The notes: generated from the sequence alone by a model not told the origin. A stretch of 64,000 nt of DNA from Siphonodentalium dalli (GCA_032622095.1 CP136061.1:7760734-7824733); one strand, 5' to 3'; positions 43,051-53,104 are shown, numbered from the stretch's first letter. Made by a program: numbers and translations.

Positions 43051-43521
43051 AGATAATTTGGGGACAACTGTTTTCCAGCAGAGGATACAATAAATTGTAT
43101 CCCCATATAACTTAGCTAGCTGAGCCTTATTCAGCATCGGAAGGGCTGTGGCCCTTGCACAAAGGGGCCTGTGGCCCGAGTGTGTGCTTCGTGCACATGA
43201 CATACCGGTATGGATCCTACTCTTTTATATACATAGATATTTATTATATCTGCTGCAACATATCCTCATGCAAATAGGTTCATTTGATTCTGAAATACGT
43301 CCGTGGGTAATATAGTGAGCTTAATTTAATTAATTTTTTTTTTATTTACTTAAAGGAATATGATCCTGAAAAAAAATAGTAATTTCTTTCAATATACCAA
43401 TAATAGATATATAAAATGTCCATTATGCGCATATAATCTAATATTCGGCCACCAATCGTTATTTTTATAACGATTACAAAAAAATCTGAAGTTAGCCGAA
43501 GATTTTGTGTTGTAGACGAAG

Positions 43522-43594
43522 TCACATGATCATCGGCCCGATCACATGATTGTCACATGTAAACAGAAGCATAGTCACATGATCGATCACGTGG
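43522..43594. promoter_or_regulatory. cluster of five E-box/M-box sites
   Basis: TCACATGA occurs at 43522, 43542 and 43575, TCACATGT at 43553 and TCACGTGG at 43587, all within 73 bp. TCACATGA/TCATGTGA and CACGTG are known core sites for bHLH-ZIP factors of the MITF/TFE type. A plus-strand frame starts at 43673, but no transcript is evident. Confidence 0.45.
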
Positions 43595-44970
43595 TAACTC
43601 ATTGACAACGCATAGATATACGCAGCAATAGCATATAAAGATTGTACGCGCAAAGCGATCACGAATTCAATCATGGCTTTTGAAGTTTGCCGCGTTATGG
43701 AAGAACACTGCGAATGCATAACTTCGCCGAAATACATCGCAGTTCTCATAATTAAACGTCTTTATCATGTTATTATTATATGTATTGCAATGTGTTGTTA
43801 TTATAAAGCCATGCCCGCATTTTACGTAGGACCTAGGCTACCACTGTTCTCGTAAAAGAAATCACAGATGAATTTAAGACTTTGGTATATTAATAAGTAT
43901 ATTCTATCATGATGTATTAATAAATTATCATGTATTATTTTGGTTTTGCGCGCAGTTATCTATATAAACATGTGCTCGTGTTTCTCTTTTTTTTCGTTTC
44001 CGGAATAGTCCAAGTTATATTATATATTATATATTAATATAACAATTGCATATATATGCGAAGACTTACATAGTTATTAGACAATTATCATCTCGTAAAC
44101 ATTCGAATTTCCAGATGCCCTTAGTATTGTGGCAATAAAGAGCGTTTCGTTTTATTTTATCGTAACGCGGTAACACAAAAATAATTTGGTTTATTGCTGT
44201 CAGATTTAATTAATTATAATCAAGCCATTCATTAGCAATATGATATGATCAGTTCATTTTCATAGTTATGAATTATGTATATATTAGGGCAATAGGGTGT
44301 ATATATATATTTCGGAATATTGCTGCCTCCCCCCCAAATAAAAACAATCTTGCCAACTGCCACTGATGACAATTCGCTGCGTCTGTGCATGGTTAGTGGC
44401 CTATAAAATTAGTACTCTAGCGACGTGGTCTATTGAATATCCCGGTCATAAAACGTCCACGACGACAATGTCATTTTAAAAATGTTCAATTCAATTCACA
44501 ACTCTAATATATACATTATTATATAAACCTTAGCCCGGCCCAAATCATACCATATACAAGCCTTAATTTCAATTGTTGAAATGCTACCATAAAGTTTTTC
44601 TATTAACACGCACGCAGCCTGTCGATTCAGTGCTTTTAACATCGCCACTCGCGATTACATAATAGTGATGACGTCATATACATGTAGGTAGACAAAATTA
44701 ACTCTATTATTATGACATTCATGGGATAGTTTTAGTGTACATGTATGTCGGCACAATTCTCCGTGGTGGGCACCAACGTAAGTCTCGTAAGTTTTAAGTT
44801 CTCGCCTATCACTCTTCTCTCAGAATTAGTCGGGATTTGGGTTTCTATATAGCATTCTAGTCGTAGTAATAAACCTATAGCTGCAAAGCCACTGCATGTT
44901 ACTAAAGACAAATAAGACACATTTCGCATAATGAATGATGATAATTATTACGAATTACAATTATTATTAC
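43595..44970. other. intronic stretch, mostly featureless
   Basis: A 60-codon plus frame at 43673-43855 has a hydrophobic middle (IIICIAMCCYY) but no homology I recognise. 43900-44970 is AT-rich. The word GGGATTTGGGTTTCTA near 44831 matches the unit of the 46-bp repeat at 47.2-47.9 kb. Confidence 0.4.
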
Positions 44971-44981
44971 GAATAGGGTGC

Positions 44982-45184
44982 CAAGCCTTGAAATAGTGTG
45001 TGTGTCATTTGCAGAATGAGGTCCCCAGTGGGCTAGCATCACCAAATTCACCCTCTGTGAACCTCATTCTGCTGAGGTGTAAGGAGAATGAGGTGATGCT
45101 AGCCTGCTATGCGGGGTAGCATCACTAAATTCACCCTCTGGGGACCTCATTCTGCAAATGACAGACACACTATTTCAACGCTTG
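44982..45184. mobile_element. H1-family MITE with perfect 8-bp duplication
   Basis: CAAGCCTTGAAATAGTGTG to CACACTATTTCAACGCTTG. The flanks are TAGGGTGC on both sides (44974-44981 and 45185-45192). The interior holds one full and one shortened hairpin. Confidence 0.95.
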
Positions 45185-45379
45185 TAGGGTGCTACATCAC
45201 TATAATTTGTGTTCTTTATATTCAGTGTTGTTTTTTCCTATTCGTTGTTACGATTACAATTTCGGATTTTTAACAAAACTCAAAATACATCATATAGTAA
45301 TAAGTTCGCAATCGTTTCTCATCCCCTCAATGTGGGAGATGATTCTGAGATTATGTCCTTAAATTGTGATCGCCATGTG

Positions 45380-45763
45380 CAGGGGCGCCGGAAGCATCCA
45401 AGGGCAGAGCCTACAAAAAGGGCACTTTTCCGCAAAAAAGGGCATTTTCTCCGCAAACTCGGGAAAATAACCATAAATTCATTGTGGCAAAAATCCCTAT
45501 TTTAAAGGTATTTGTCTGTTTTTATGGCCGTTTTGTGATAAATGGCCGTTTTGTGATAAAATTGACAACAAATTAATATTCCTTGTGAAATTGGTGGTAT
45601 TTGGACCAAAAAAGTCACATTTTGCTATAAAAACACGAGATTAAACACACAAAAAGCATTTTCTGTCTCCAGAAAAAGGGCAAGTCCTGCCCCCGCTCGC
45701 CCCCCTTTGGTCAAGGGCAGGGGGGTCAGCTGCCCCTCTGCCCCCCCTCTTCCGGCGCCCCTG
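45380..45763. mobile_element. H2 hAT-type MITE with perfect 8-bp duplication
   Basis: CAGGGGCGCCGGAAG to CTTCCGGCGCCCCTG, 384 bp, flanked by GCCATGTG on both sides (45372-45379 and 45764-45771). The interior has AAAAAGGGCACTTTTCCGC-like words and no gene. Confidence 0.95.
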
Positions 45764-46038
45764 GCCATGTGGCCTTAATTTTTATCCATTAGTGGTAATC
45801 AAATCGTTCGTCATTGAGAAACGAGAGACTCTAGCCAAACACAAAGAACTAAGCTACGACCTGATAACAACATAATTACTGTGTATTATCTTACAGACTC
45901 GTTGTCATCAATTCTGCTAAAAGGTTTTTGAACCGTCCAAAAAAATTTCGACAACAAATAAGCTATTCATAATAATTATGTCGTCGTTCATAATGCAAAA
46001 GGTGTCCACTTTATATCACTACGTACTTCAAACTCATA

Positions 46039-46345
46039 GAGTAATGCTCTAAGTAATCAACTTCTTAACCACAGCAGAATTATGGGTAATTTTCCAGGAT
46101 TTAGTTGGAAATATGGCTTGTTGCCATTCATCGGTAAGCTCTCGCTTCTTTGACAATTTTATCATTTTTAATATGTGTTAATTAAGCCAATGCATTCTCT
46201 TATATATGTGAGGCGACCTATGGTCGACTCGCATATATAAGAGAATGCATTGGCACAGGGCCGTTCTGTTGGGTAAAGGGTTAAGGGGGTACATGTAATA
46301 TACACTAAATCCTACCATTTATGGAACATGATCTACTTTTATGCT
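46039..46345. mobile_element. chain of three truncated MITEs (M half, P1 right half, TTAAAGG-type half)
   Basis: An M left half (46039-46143, AGTAATGCTCTAAGTAATCA to ATCGGTAAGCTCTC) joins a P1 right half (46144-46284, ending GGGTAAAGGGTTAA). That TTAA directly begins a half copy of the 28873-type foldback (GGGGGTACATGTAATATACA). Confidence 0.8.
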
Positions 46346-46405
46346 CAACAGAATATCTGCAACAAATGAATGAATTTGTACCATGGATTAATGCAAAATA
46401 CACTC

Positions 46406-46503
46406 ATGTGCTCTATGTACGATGCAAACAACATGGTAATTATAATGAAGATGAGTTTATGACTAAATAATTACCATGTTGTGTGCATCATTCATAGAGC
46501 ATA
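46406..46503. repeat. imperfect hairpin
   Basis: GTGCTCTATGTACGATGCAA, ACAACATGGTAATTA pairs with TAATTACCATGTTGT, GTGCATCATTCATAGAGCA. Confidence 0.75.
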
Positions 46504-46952
46504 TGTGACCTGCCATATCAAATCCAGTCAGAAGTCGGGATTTATTTTACCCTGTGCCAATGCATTCTCTTATATATGCGAGTCGATCATATGTCGCCTC
46601 GCATATATAAGAGAATGCATTGGCCTAACAATTTTTTATCATTTTTTTTAAATAAATGTTTCTGACAATTTTTAGGACATAAAATAAAAAACATCCATTA
46701 CCCTGCAGGGAGCCCCACACATATATAGAAACATATAGAAGAGTGTCGTCTGCTCATGTTTGTCTGGGGCTCTGTATGGGTGAAATTATAAAATTGTTAA
46801 AGAATACAAGAAAAAATTATTAAAATTGTAAAAAATTGTTAGGCCAATGCATTCTCTTATATATGCGAGGCGACCTATATAAGAGAATGCATTGGCACAG
46901 GGTAAAAAAAATCCCGACTTCCGACTAGATTTGATATGGCGGGTCGCATATG
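46499..46952. mobile_element. MITE with CATATG-GACC ends carrying the cassette and a P4 unit
   Basis: The outer arms are CATATGTGACCTGCCATATC and GATATGGCGGGTCGCATATG, extending through GAAGTCGGGATTT. Inside are CCCTGTGCCAATGCATTC hairpins, the AT linker, and a nested P4 unit (CCCTGCAGGGAGCCCCACAC ... GGGGCTCTGTATGGGTG). The outer family is not recognised. Confidence 0.85.
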
Positions 46953-46981
46953 AAGAATGGACCATCCCAATGTTTACTTAT

Positions 46982-47163
46982 TTAACCATTTCAGTGCCAA
47001 GTCCAATTTTTGCATCAACCCATATTTCCTTGATCATTTTTCAAATTTATTGATTATAATAATCTGATACATTGATGGAAAGAGCTCTTAGAGTATCAAT
47101 ATATCACATGATCAAGGAAATAAGGGTTGATACAAAAATCGAACTTGGCACTGAAAGGGTTAA
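46982..47163. mobile_element. P3-family MITE
   Basis: TTAACCATTTCAGTGCCAAG to CTTGGCACTGAAAGGGTTAA, TTAA at both ends, palindromic throughout. Confidence 0.88.
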
Positions 47164-47224
47164 CAGAATGGGAGAATTCATTTAGCAGTAATCAGTTAAT
47201 TTTTAAATTCTGTCTAAATTCCTC

Positions 47225-47875
47225 TCCGAATTAGTTGGAATTTGGGTTTCTAGCATTCTAGTGTTAATAACCTGGACGTGGGATTTGGGTTTCTAGCATT
47301 CTAAGTGTTAATAACCAACCTGCAAACCTGCAAATAGCGTGTCTGTCATTTGCAGAATGAGGTCCCCAGAGGTTGAATTTAGTGACGCTATCCTGCATAG
47401 CAGGCTAGCATCACTAAATTCACCCTCTGAAGACCTCATTCTGCTTAGGCCTCATCTTCTGGGAAGTATCTATAGTATTAAATTAACTTTGCGTTTAGTT
47501 ACATTTCCCTTCTAGGAAGTTTCTATATCCCCTAATTTGCAGAAGATAAAATTCATAATTGAGGTGCCCAATGGGTGAACATCACCAACTTCAACTGGGG
47601 AACTTCAATCTGATTCTAGGTCTGCCATAGCAGTTGAGGGCCTAAGCAGAATGAGGTTGCCAGAGGGTGAATTTAGTGATACTAGCCCGCTATGGAGGAT
47701 AGCGTCACTAAATTCACCCTCTGGGGACCTCATTCTGCAAATGACAGACACGTTATTTGCAGGTTTGGACATGGGATTTGGGTTTCTAGCTTTCTAGTGT
47801 TAGTAACCCTGGGCGTGGGATTTGGGTTTCTAGCTTTCTAGTGTTAGTAACCCTGGCAGTAAGCTCTTAGTATGA
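47225..47875. repeat. ~46-bp repeat interrupted by an H1 MITE
   Basis: The unit GTGGGATTTGGGTTTCTAGC then TTTCTAGTGTTAGTAACC occurs twice before and twice after the H1 element. Minor differences (GCATTCTA left, GCTTTCTA right) separate the two sides. Confidence 0.85.
47329..47767. mobile_element. H1-family MITE, long form, both ends present
   Basis: CAAACCTGCAAATAGCGTGTC to GACACGTTATTTGCAGGTTTG, with both hairpins and the full linker (GCCCAATGGGTGAACATCAC). This is the best complete long-form copy. No 8-bp duplication is visible; the flanking repeats may have been homogenised. Confidence 0.9.
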
Positions 47876-47894
47876 GTAAGTTGAACTGTCGTAC

Positions 47895-47948
47895 CTTCGT
47901 ATGATGGTGGTTCAACTTGAATGTCAACCATAGGTTGAGGAGATTTCT
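47895..47948 (-). CDS. TUB: tubby-like gene, second coding exon (predicted)
   Basis: The acceptor TTTATAGTTGCAG precedes AGAAATCTCCTCAACC and the donor is TACGAAG|GTACGA. It reads KSPQPMVDIQVEPPSYE, 54 bp, phase 1 in and phase 1 out. Phase out fits the exon starting at 26078 (G|AT, Asp) and phase in fits the 19-bp first exons at 50698 and 50350 (G|AG, Glu). The call rests on splice sites and phase; the peptide is not conserved enough to recognise alone. 47960-48330 shows nothing further. Confidence 0.6.
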
Positions 47949-48332
47949 CTGCAACTATAAAATCAACAACAATTAACTAATAACATCTACAGCATAATGA
48001 TTTTTAGTTTTGAGATTAAAAACAAATGTATGCCGTACTGCAAATGTGGGTATCACCCAGGTTTATTAACCCTCTCTAAACGAAATAGATTCTTCCATTC
48101 AGTAATAAAACTACACATTGGAACAGTCTATTATTCATCTGGAGGGGTGTTCAGGAAAAATAAGCAGACGACAGATAATAAACATGCAGAAGAAATCCAA
48201 ATTATTCAAGGGAAATCAATTCAACAGTTCAGATAATAAATTCAACAAACGACTATTGAACATTATTATATGATCTGAACTTTTCCTATGCAATAACTTA
48301 ACTCATCAATGAGTATTTAGTTATTTACTGGG

Positions 48333-48734
48333 TTAACCCTTTACCCAACATAAGGGCCCTGTGCCAATGCATTCTCTTATATATGAGAGTCGACCATAGG
48401 TCGCCTCGCATATATAAGAGAATGCATTGGCTTAGCACATTAAAAATTATAAAATTGTTAAAGATTGTAAGAAAAAATTGTAAAAATTGTTAAAAAAAGA
48501 TTTTTTTTAGGCCAATGCATTCTCTTTTATATATGCGAGGCGACCTATGGTCGACTCGCATATATAAGAGAATGCATTGGCACAGAGCATAACTGTAACC
48601 ATCACAATGTGATCAAGGATACGGTTCCAATGATATCCATATTTGTATGGTTTTATTGAGACAGACCGAAGATATTTTAGGCTGTTGAAGCTTTATTTGG
48701 CCGGTTTTGGCCGGTTTGTTGGGTAAAGGGTTAA
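48333..48734. mobile_element. P1-family MITE
   Basis: TTAA at both ends, short left arm (TTTACCCAACATAAGGGCCC), long right arm. Both cassettes are present, one with TCTCTTTTATATATG. Confidence 0.92.
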
Positions 48735-48894
48735 AACTCTAAGCACCCCACCAGAATATTGGCCCCAATCCCAATGCAAAATAGACATGATTTTTTCCCC
48801 AATTTTAGCCTAATTTTTTTGCCTAAAATCACATTCTACCAGACCTCTCTGCACGAGAGATCTAGATATTTTGGTCAGGGTCGTTAGACACATT

Positions 48895-48970
48895 GTGTGA
48901 TCAATGAAGTTGAGCTCGCTTTGTCCTTGGATGGGCGACCATATGGAGATTCCGGGTGATAATAACTTTT
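48895..48970 (+). pseudogene. 5S rRNA-derived fragment
   Basis: GATCAATGAAGTTGAGC, CCTTGGATGGGCGACC and GGAGATTCCGGGTG occur in the order and spacing of the 3' two-thirds of 5S rRNA, covering the internal control region. It is too diverged for a working gene. It could be a 5S-headed SINE remnant. Confidence 0.65.
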
Positions 48971-49034
48971 GGTTACAAACTGCTACTAGTAGTTATTTAT
49001 GAGTGATTTACCTATTTAACTGGTGAAAATACAC

Positions 49035-49115
49035 ACATATAATATATAAATAAATAATATATATATAAATAATATATAAATAAATAATATATATATAAAT
49101 AATATATATAGAAAT
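49035..49115. repeat. AT microsatellite
   Basis: Runs of ATAATATATAAATAAATA and ATATATATAAATA. Confidence 0.9.
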
Positions 49116-49348
49116 AATACGAAAAATAAATACCCCAATAACACAAAACACCACCACCACTAAACTGCACTACCAGGAAAATAGAATTAGAATACAATTA
49201 TTAACTGAATCTTATATACGTAGGGGTATGAACAAATGTAATCTTCTTTTATTTGAAGTTAAATTAATATACATATAGATGTATATACAGTTTAAATGGT
49301 GGTCTTACTCACTATAATAGTGGTTTAAATGAGTTGCATAATACTTAT

Positions 49349-49440
49349 TGGATCATAGAAAGGTGACGTTGGGGTGTAAATTGAACTTGGATCAGCCATT
49401 GTTACTTCTCCCTGATAACAGTCCACTTCTCCTTAAAGAC
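49349..49440. repeat. dispersed ~90-bp segment, copy 3
   Basis: TTATTGGATCATAGAAAGGT through TGATAACAGTCCACTTCTCC corresponds to 24583-24675 and to the MITE-split copy at 24959/25351. From 49440 to 49885 nothing else is recognised. Confidence 0.75.
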
Positions 49441-49885
49441 ATTATGGACTTGTTCCAAGTGCGATAAACTTATAAGTTAGTACTCAGATACTATACCAAC
49501 CTGGGGAATGTATCCGTCTACTAAGATTACCAAAAATTTCAAATGAATTGACCATACCACTCCATAGAAAACATCGTCTCAACTACGCTCAATTGTAAAT
49601 ATTTACACCATAATTTGGGACGCAGCAATCGGCGATAAACTAACGCAAACGATTTTGCCATCTAGAGTTATTGCATTTAATTAATATATATGAATGACGG
49701 TGCTTCTTGTCAATTTGTTTAATATTCGTAAAAAAATAACTACTTATTCACCATTTCTATTTGATCACCAGAGTGTTTCATATCACTTTAATGATCTTAT
49801 CTTCAGTACTACAACAATTATATCTGTGTTGTGCATTTAAATGTTATTCAGTTGATCAACAAACAAGGATACGCAGGCCTGAGTA

Positions 49886-50098
49886 CAGTAATGCCCAAAG
49901 TAAGTGACCACTCAACCACAGCAGAATTATGGGTAATTTTTCAGGATTTAGTTGGAAATATGGCTTGTTGCCATCCATCAGAAAGCTCTCGCCAAGAGCT
50001 TTCCGATGAATGGCAACAAGCCATATTTCCGACTTAATCCTGAAAAATTACACATAATTGTGCTGTGGTTAAGTGGTCACTTACTTTGGGCATTACTG
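49886..50098. mobile_element. M-family MITE, complete
   Basis: CAGTAATGCCCAAAGTAAGT to ACTTACTTTGGGCATTACTG, TA at both ends, 213 bp with near-perfect arms. Confidence 0.94.
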
Positions 50099-50102
50099 TA
50101 TA

Positions 50103-50335
50103 TGGTGCTGGACATCTGCAGAATGAGGTCCCTAGAGGGTGAATTTAGCAATGCTACACCACAAAGCAGGCTAGCATTGCCAAATTACCCCCTGTGACCT
50201 CATTCTGCTTATGCCTCATCTTCTCTGGATAGTATCTTTATTATCAAATTAAATAGTTTCTTTAGAAACTTCTTCCAAAAGATTCTTTTTCTTTATTAGT
50301 TTCTCTTTTTTCCCCAAATTTACAGATGACACAAT
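50103..50335. mobile_element. H1-family MITE, partial
   Basis: GGTGCTGGACATCTGCAGAA, one full hairpin, then the linker (CATCTTCTCTGGATAGTATC; AAATTTACAGATGACACAAT). It ends next to the duplicated first exon. Confidence 0.75.
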
Positions 50336-50340
50336 GTAAG

Positions 50341-50445
50341 TATAATTACCTGTCCAAGCGGAACTCATTACGGGGGATATAAAACAAATCGGGTGATTAA
50401 TATCCACAATGCAACACAGAGATGGAAGAATCCATGTCAGAAAAA
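50341..50445 (-). CDS. TUB: tubby-like gene, duplicated first-exon segment (coding part 50350-50368)
   Basis: It carries ATGAGTTCCGCTTGGACAG|GTAATT, reading MSSAWT plus one base, behind TTTTATATCCCCCGTA. It is a copy of 50687-50790 located ~350 bp downstream (gene sense), including 5' leader, ATG and donor. It could serve as an alternative first exon. Confidence 0.5.
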
Positions 50446-50686
50446 TTGCTCACAGAAATTCCCAATTATGCGTATCTTTGTTTTGAATGCATAGGAATCT
50501 CTCACAAAAAAGGGAGACAATTAAGTCTCTGATTAAGAATCGCATGTTTATAATCTCAAATTTAATCCACCGAATATGAAATGTATAATCCAGTGACCAC
50601 ATGTGAAGGAAACTTAACTATATAAGGACTAATCCCTGGGATTAAGACAATGGATGAATAGGAATCCTTCTCAACAATCCATATGT

Positions 50687-50790
50687 ACGTAATTTACCTG
50701 TCCAAGCGGAAGCCATTTCCGGGGGATATAAAACAAATTGCGTGATTAATATCCACAATGCAAAGCCAAGGCGGAACAAACCATCTAAGA
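50687..50790 (-). CDS. TUB: tubby-like gene, probable first coding exon (coding part 50698-50716)
   Basis: ATGGCTTCCGCTTGGACAG|GTAAAT gives MASAWT and one base (phase 1), matching the phase of the next predicted exon at 47948. The leader upstream of the ATG is GTTTTATATCCCCCGGAA. With this exon the whole model sums to a multiple of three. The peptide is too short to be recognised, so the call rests on donor, phase and the conserved duplicate. Confidence 0.5.
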
Positions 50791-51050
50791 AAAACAAATC
50801 TCACATGAAGAGCGACTCAAATGATGGTACGCGAAGTATTGATCCGTCATTCATATACCGTCAAGATCTGCTAACCGATTCATCGGGCCTACACTGTCGA
50901 GATCGGCCAACCAATCCATAGGTTATAACTGACGAGGTTCTGCGCGACACTCGACCAATTTTAACAGATCATTCTAACTTAGCTTCGAGAAGTAATTAGA
51001 TTACCTCCCCTTATAGTGGCTAAGCCTGCGAAAATGAGTTTTTCCGAGCG
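50791..51050 (-). promoter_or_regulatory. candidate 5' leader / promoter region of the tubby-like gene
   Basis: It lies directly upstream of the putative first exon and is free of MITEs. It has two CCAAT-type words on the complementary strand (CCAACCAATCC, GACCAATTTT) and several CpGs (GACTGTCGAGATCGG-like context). No transcription start can be assigned from sequence. Confidence 0.3.
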
Positions 51051-51097
51051 GTGTTTCTTACAAATCTATTAAATCTACTATTAATTTTATCAGCGGC

Positions 51098-51290
51098 ACA
51101 GAATGTTCTCAAAATCTCCCATCTTGGCTGCGACGCTCTCAGTAAGACCTACATTATAAGGTACCAAGGAACATTATCAAAATCTCCCATTAATGTCATC
51201 TTGGCTGCGACGCTCTCAGTAAGACCTACATTATAAGGTACCAAGGAACATTCTCAAAATCTCCCATTAATGTCACCGTGGCTGTGACGT
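51098..51290. repeat. ~70-bp repeat, three copies
   Basis: AATGTTCTCAAAATCTCCCA then TCTTGGCTGCGACGCTCTCA and AAGGTACCAAGGAACATT. The last copy is incomplete and diverged. Confidence 0.85.
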
Positions 51291-51394
51291 TCTGAATTTG
51301 ACATATATTAAGGTTTTGATGAGGTCTGCACAAAAGCCACTGTCTTATAATTTGAAATTCATGTAAAGTTTAGAATTTTTCTGCAGAATATTGA

Positions 51395-51650
51395 AGACAA
51401 ACAAACCTGACTATAGTGTGTCTGACATAAACCTGACTATAGTGTGTCTGACATTTACCTCATTTTGCTTAGGCCTCAACTATGGGAGACCTAGGATCAG
51501 ATTGAAGTTCCCCAGTTGAAGTTGGTGATATTCACCCATTAGTCACCTCTATTTTGTATTTTATCTTCTGCAAATTAGGGGATATAGAAACTCAACAGAA
51601 GGGAATAAGTAACTAGAAACAATATTAATTTGAGACTATAGAATCCTCCC
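51395..51650. mobile_element. H1-family MITE, hairpins largely lost
   Basis: ACCTGACTATAGTGTGTCTGA is duplicated, then the linker CTATGGGAGACCTAGGATCA and TTAGGGGATATAGAAACTCA. Confidence 0.65.
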
Positions 51651-51711
51651 AGAATGAGGATTCCCATTAATATGTCATCAAAACTGGGATGCTCGGAATT
51701 TTACCTGTCAA

Positions 51712-52063
51712 TTAACCCGTTCATGAAGGGAACTGCACTGGTGCAACATTAAAGACCCTGTGCCAATGCATTCTCTTATATATAGGTCGCCTCGCATTTA
51801 CATGTTATAAGAGAATGCATTGCCCAACAATTTTTTATTGCTTTTTTTATCAATTTTTCTTACATTCTTTAACAATTTTTATCATTTTTTTTTCATTTTT
51901 TTTATATTCTTTAACAATTATAACAAATAATAAAAAATTTGTTAGGCCAATGCATTCTCTTATATATAGCGAATAGACCTATGGTAGTCTTGCAAATATA
52001 AGAGAATGCAGAGGCACAGGGATTTAAAAAAAATTCAGGAAGCTCCTGTCATGAAAGGATTAA
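51712..52063. mobile_element. P2-family MITE
   Basis: TTAACCCGTTCATGAAGGGA to GAAGCTCCTGTCATGAAAGGATTAA, with two cassettes around an AT linker. From 52064 to 52690 no feature is recognised. Confidence 0.85.
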
Positions 52064-52695
52064 GATTGTGATGAGGTACATATATATGTACAGAACAAAA
52101 TTTGAAATTCATGTAAAGTTCATAATTTTTCAGCAAACAACCATGAAAAGCTGCGGTCGCTTGAAAGATGTGTGCTCCACCAAATGCGATAAGAAAAAAC
52201 AGCCACATGTCAAGAAACAGGCAATGCGTTAAAGACCACTTCAAAAAAAACAATTCTATGAGTGATATGCATTAAAGACGACTTCAAAATTGGGCAGTTT
52301 CTTGAAAATTAGTTGTTTTATTGCATGTATATGGTGAAAAAAAAAACTCTATTAGTGATATGCGTTGCTATGGAGATGTTTGCCTCCAACAAATCTATGG
52401 CAATAACCCTTGCTTGGTCTGCCATATGGGGCATGGTTCCATTCGAGAGAATGCAGTGAACCAGATATGGGGTGGTTCACAATCATGCCACTAAGAAGTG
52501 TGAAAACTGGTCAATTTGAAGAAAATCCTGTGCAGTAATAATACGGGTGATACTTAACCAACACTGATTACCCAGTTCACCCAGCTAATCAATCCTGTTG
52601 AGTGTCAATGTTGAAAGTGTGATTTAAAAATTTTCCAATCAAATGGCATTCAGAATAAAGTTAGAAAATCCTGGGGATAATTAACTCCCAGAATG

Positions 52696-53069
52696 CAGGG
52701 GCGCCGGAAGAGGGGGGGGCAGAGGGGGCAGCTGACCCCCCTGCCCTTGACCAAGGGGGCGAGCGGGGGCAGGACTTGCCCTTTTTCTGGAGAAAGAAAA
52801 TGCTTTTTGTGTGTTTAATCTCGTGTTTTTATAGCAAAATGTGACTTTTTTGGTCCAAATACCACCAATTTCACAAGGAATATTAATTTTTTGTCCATTT
52901 TATTACAAAATGGCCATAAAAACCGACAAATACCATTAAAATAGGGATTTTTGCCACAATGAATTTGTGGTTATTTTCCCGAGTTTGTGGAGAAAATGCC
53001 CTTTTTTGCGGAAAAGTGCCCTTTTTGTAGGCTCTGCCCCCCTGCCCTTGGATGCTTCCGGCGCCCCTG
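52696..53069. mobile_element. H2 hAT-type MITE with perfect 8-bp duplication
   Basis: CAGGGGCGCCGGAAG to CTTCCGGCGCCCCTG, 374 bp, inverted relative to the copy at 45380. The flanks are CCAGAATG on both sides (52688-52695 and 53070-53077). Confidence 0.95.
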
Positions 53070-53104
53070 CCAGAATGTGCTGCATGTTCTCAGTTCATAA
53101 AAAG

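Larger units (their letters stand above)
5320..50716 (-). other. TUB: tubby-like (TUB/TULP) gene, ten coding exons over ~45 kb
   Basis: Ten exons read on the minus strand join in frame with consistent splice phases. Their summed length, leaving out one inserted base, is 1185 bp, or 395 codons including stop. The C-terminal ~277 codons form a full tubby domain. In the known family this beta-barrel binds PtdIns(4,5)P2 at the plasma membrane, and TULP3-type members adapt membrane receptors to IFT-A for cilia delivery. The N-terminal ~118 residues carry a basic cluster (KKSPKKRGKK) and an acidic stretch. I do not find the IFT-binding helix (family form like QKLEKQR), so an exon may be missing from this model. 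Introns contain nearly all the mobile elements listed here. Fragments of several exon borders are duplicated in the adjacent introns. A 1-bp insertion in the exon at 10127-10215 breaks the reading frame. Confidence 0.93.

Noticed and set aside
42697-43203. Minus-strand frames of 105-168 codons with repeated FSLLTCIYTDFVD-type peptide
   Set aside because: They are produced by six near-identical 39-bp units. No protein family is recognisable and all three frames are open.
43673-43855. 60-codon plus-strand frame with a hydrophobic middle after the E-box cluster
   Set aside because: There is no conservation signal, splice sites or family resemblance. A minus-strand frame overlaps it as well.
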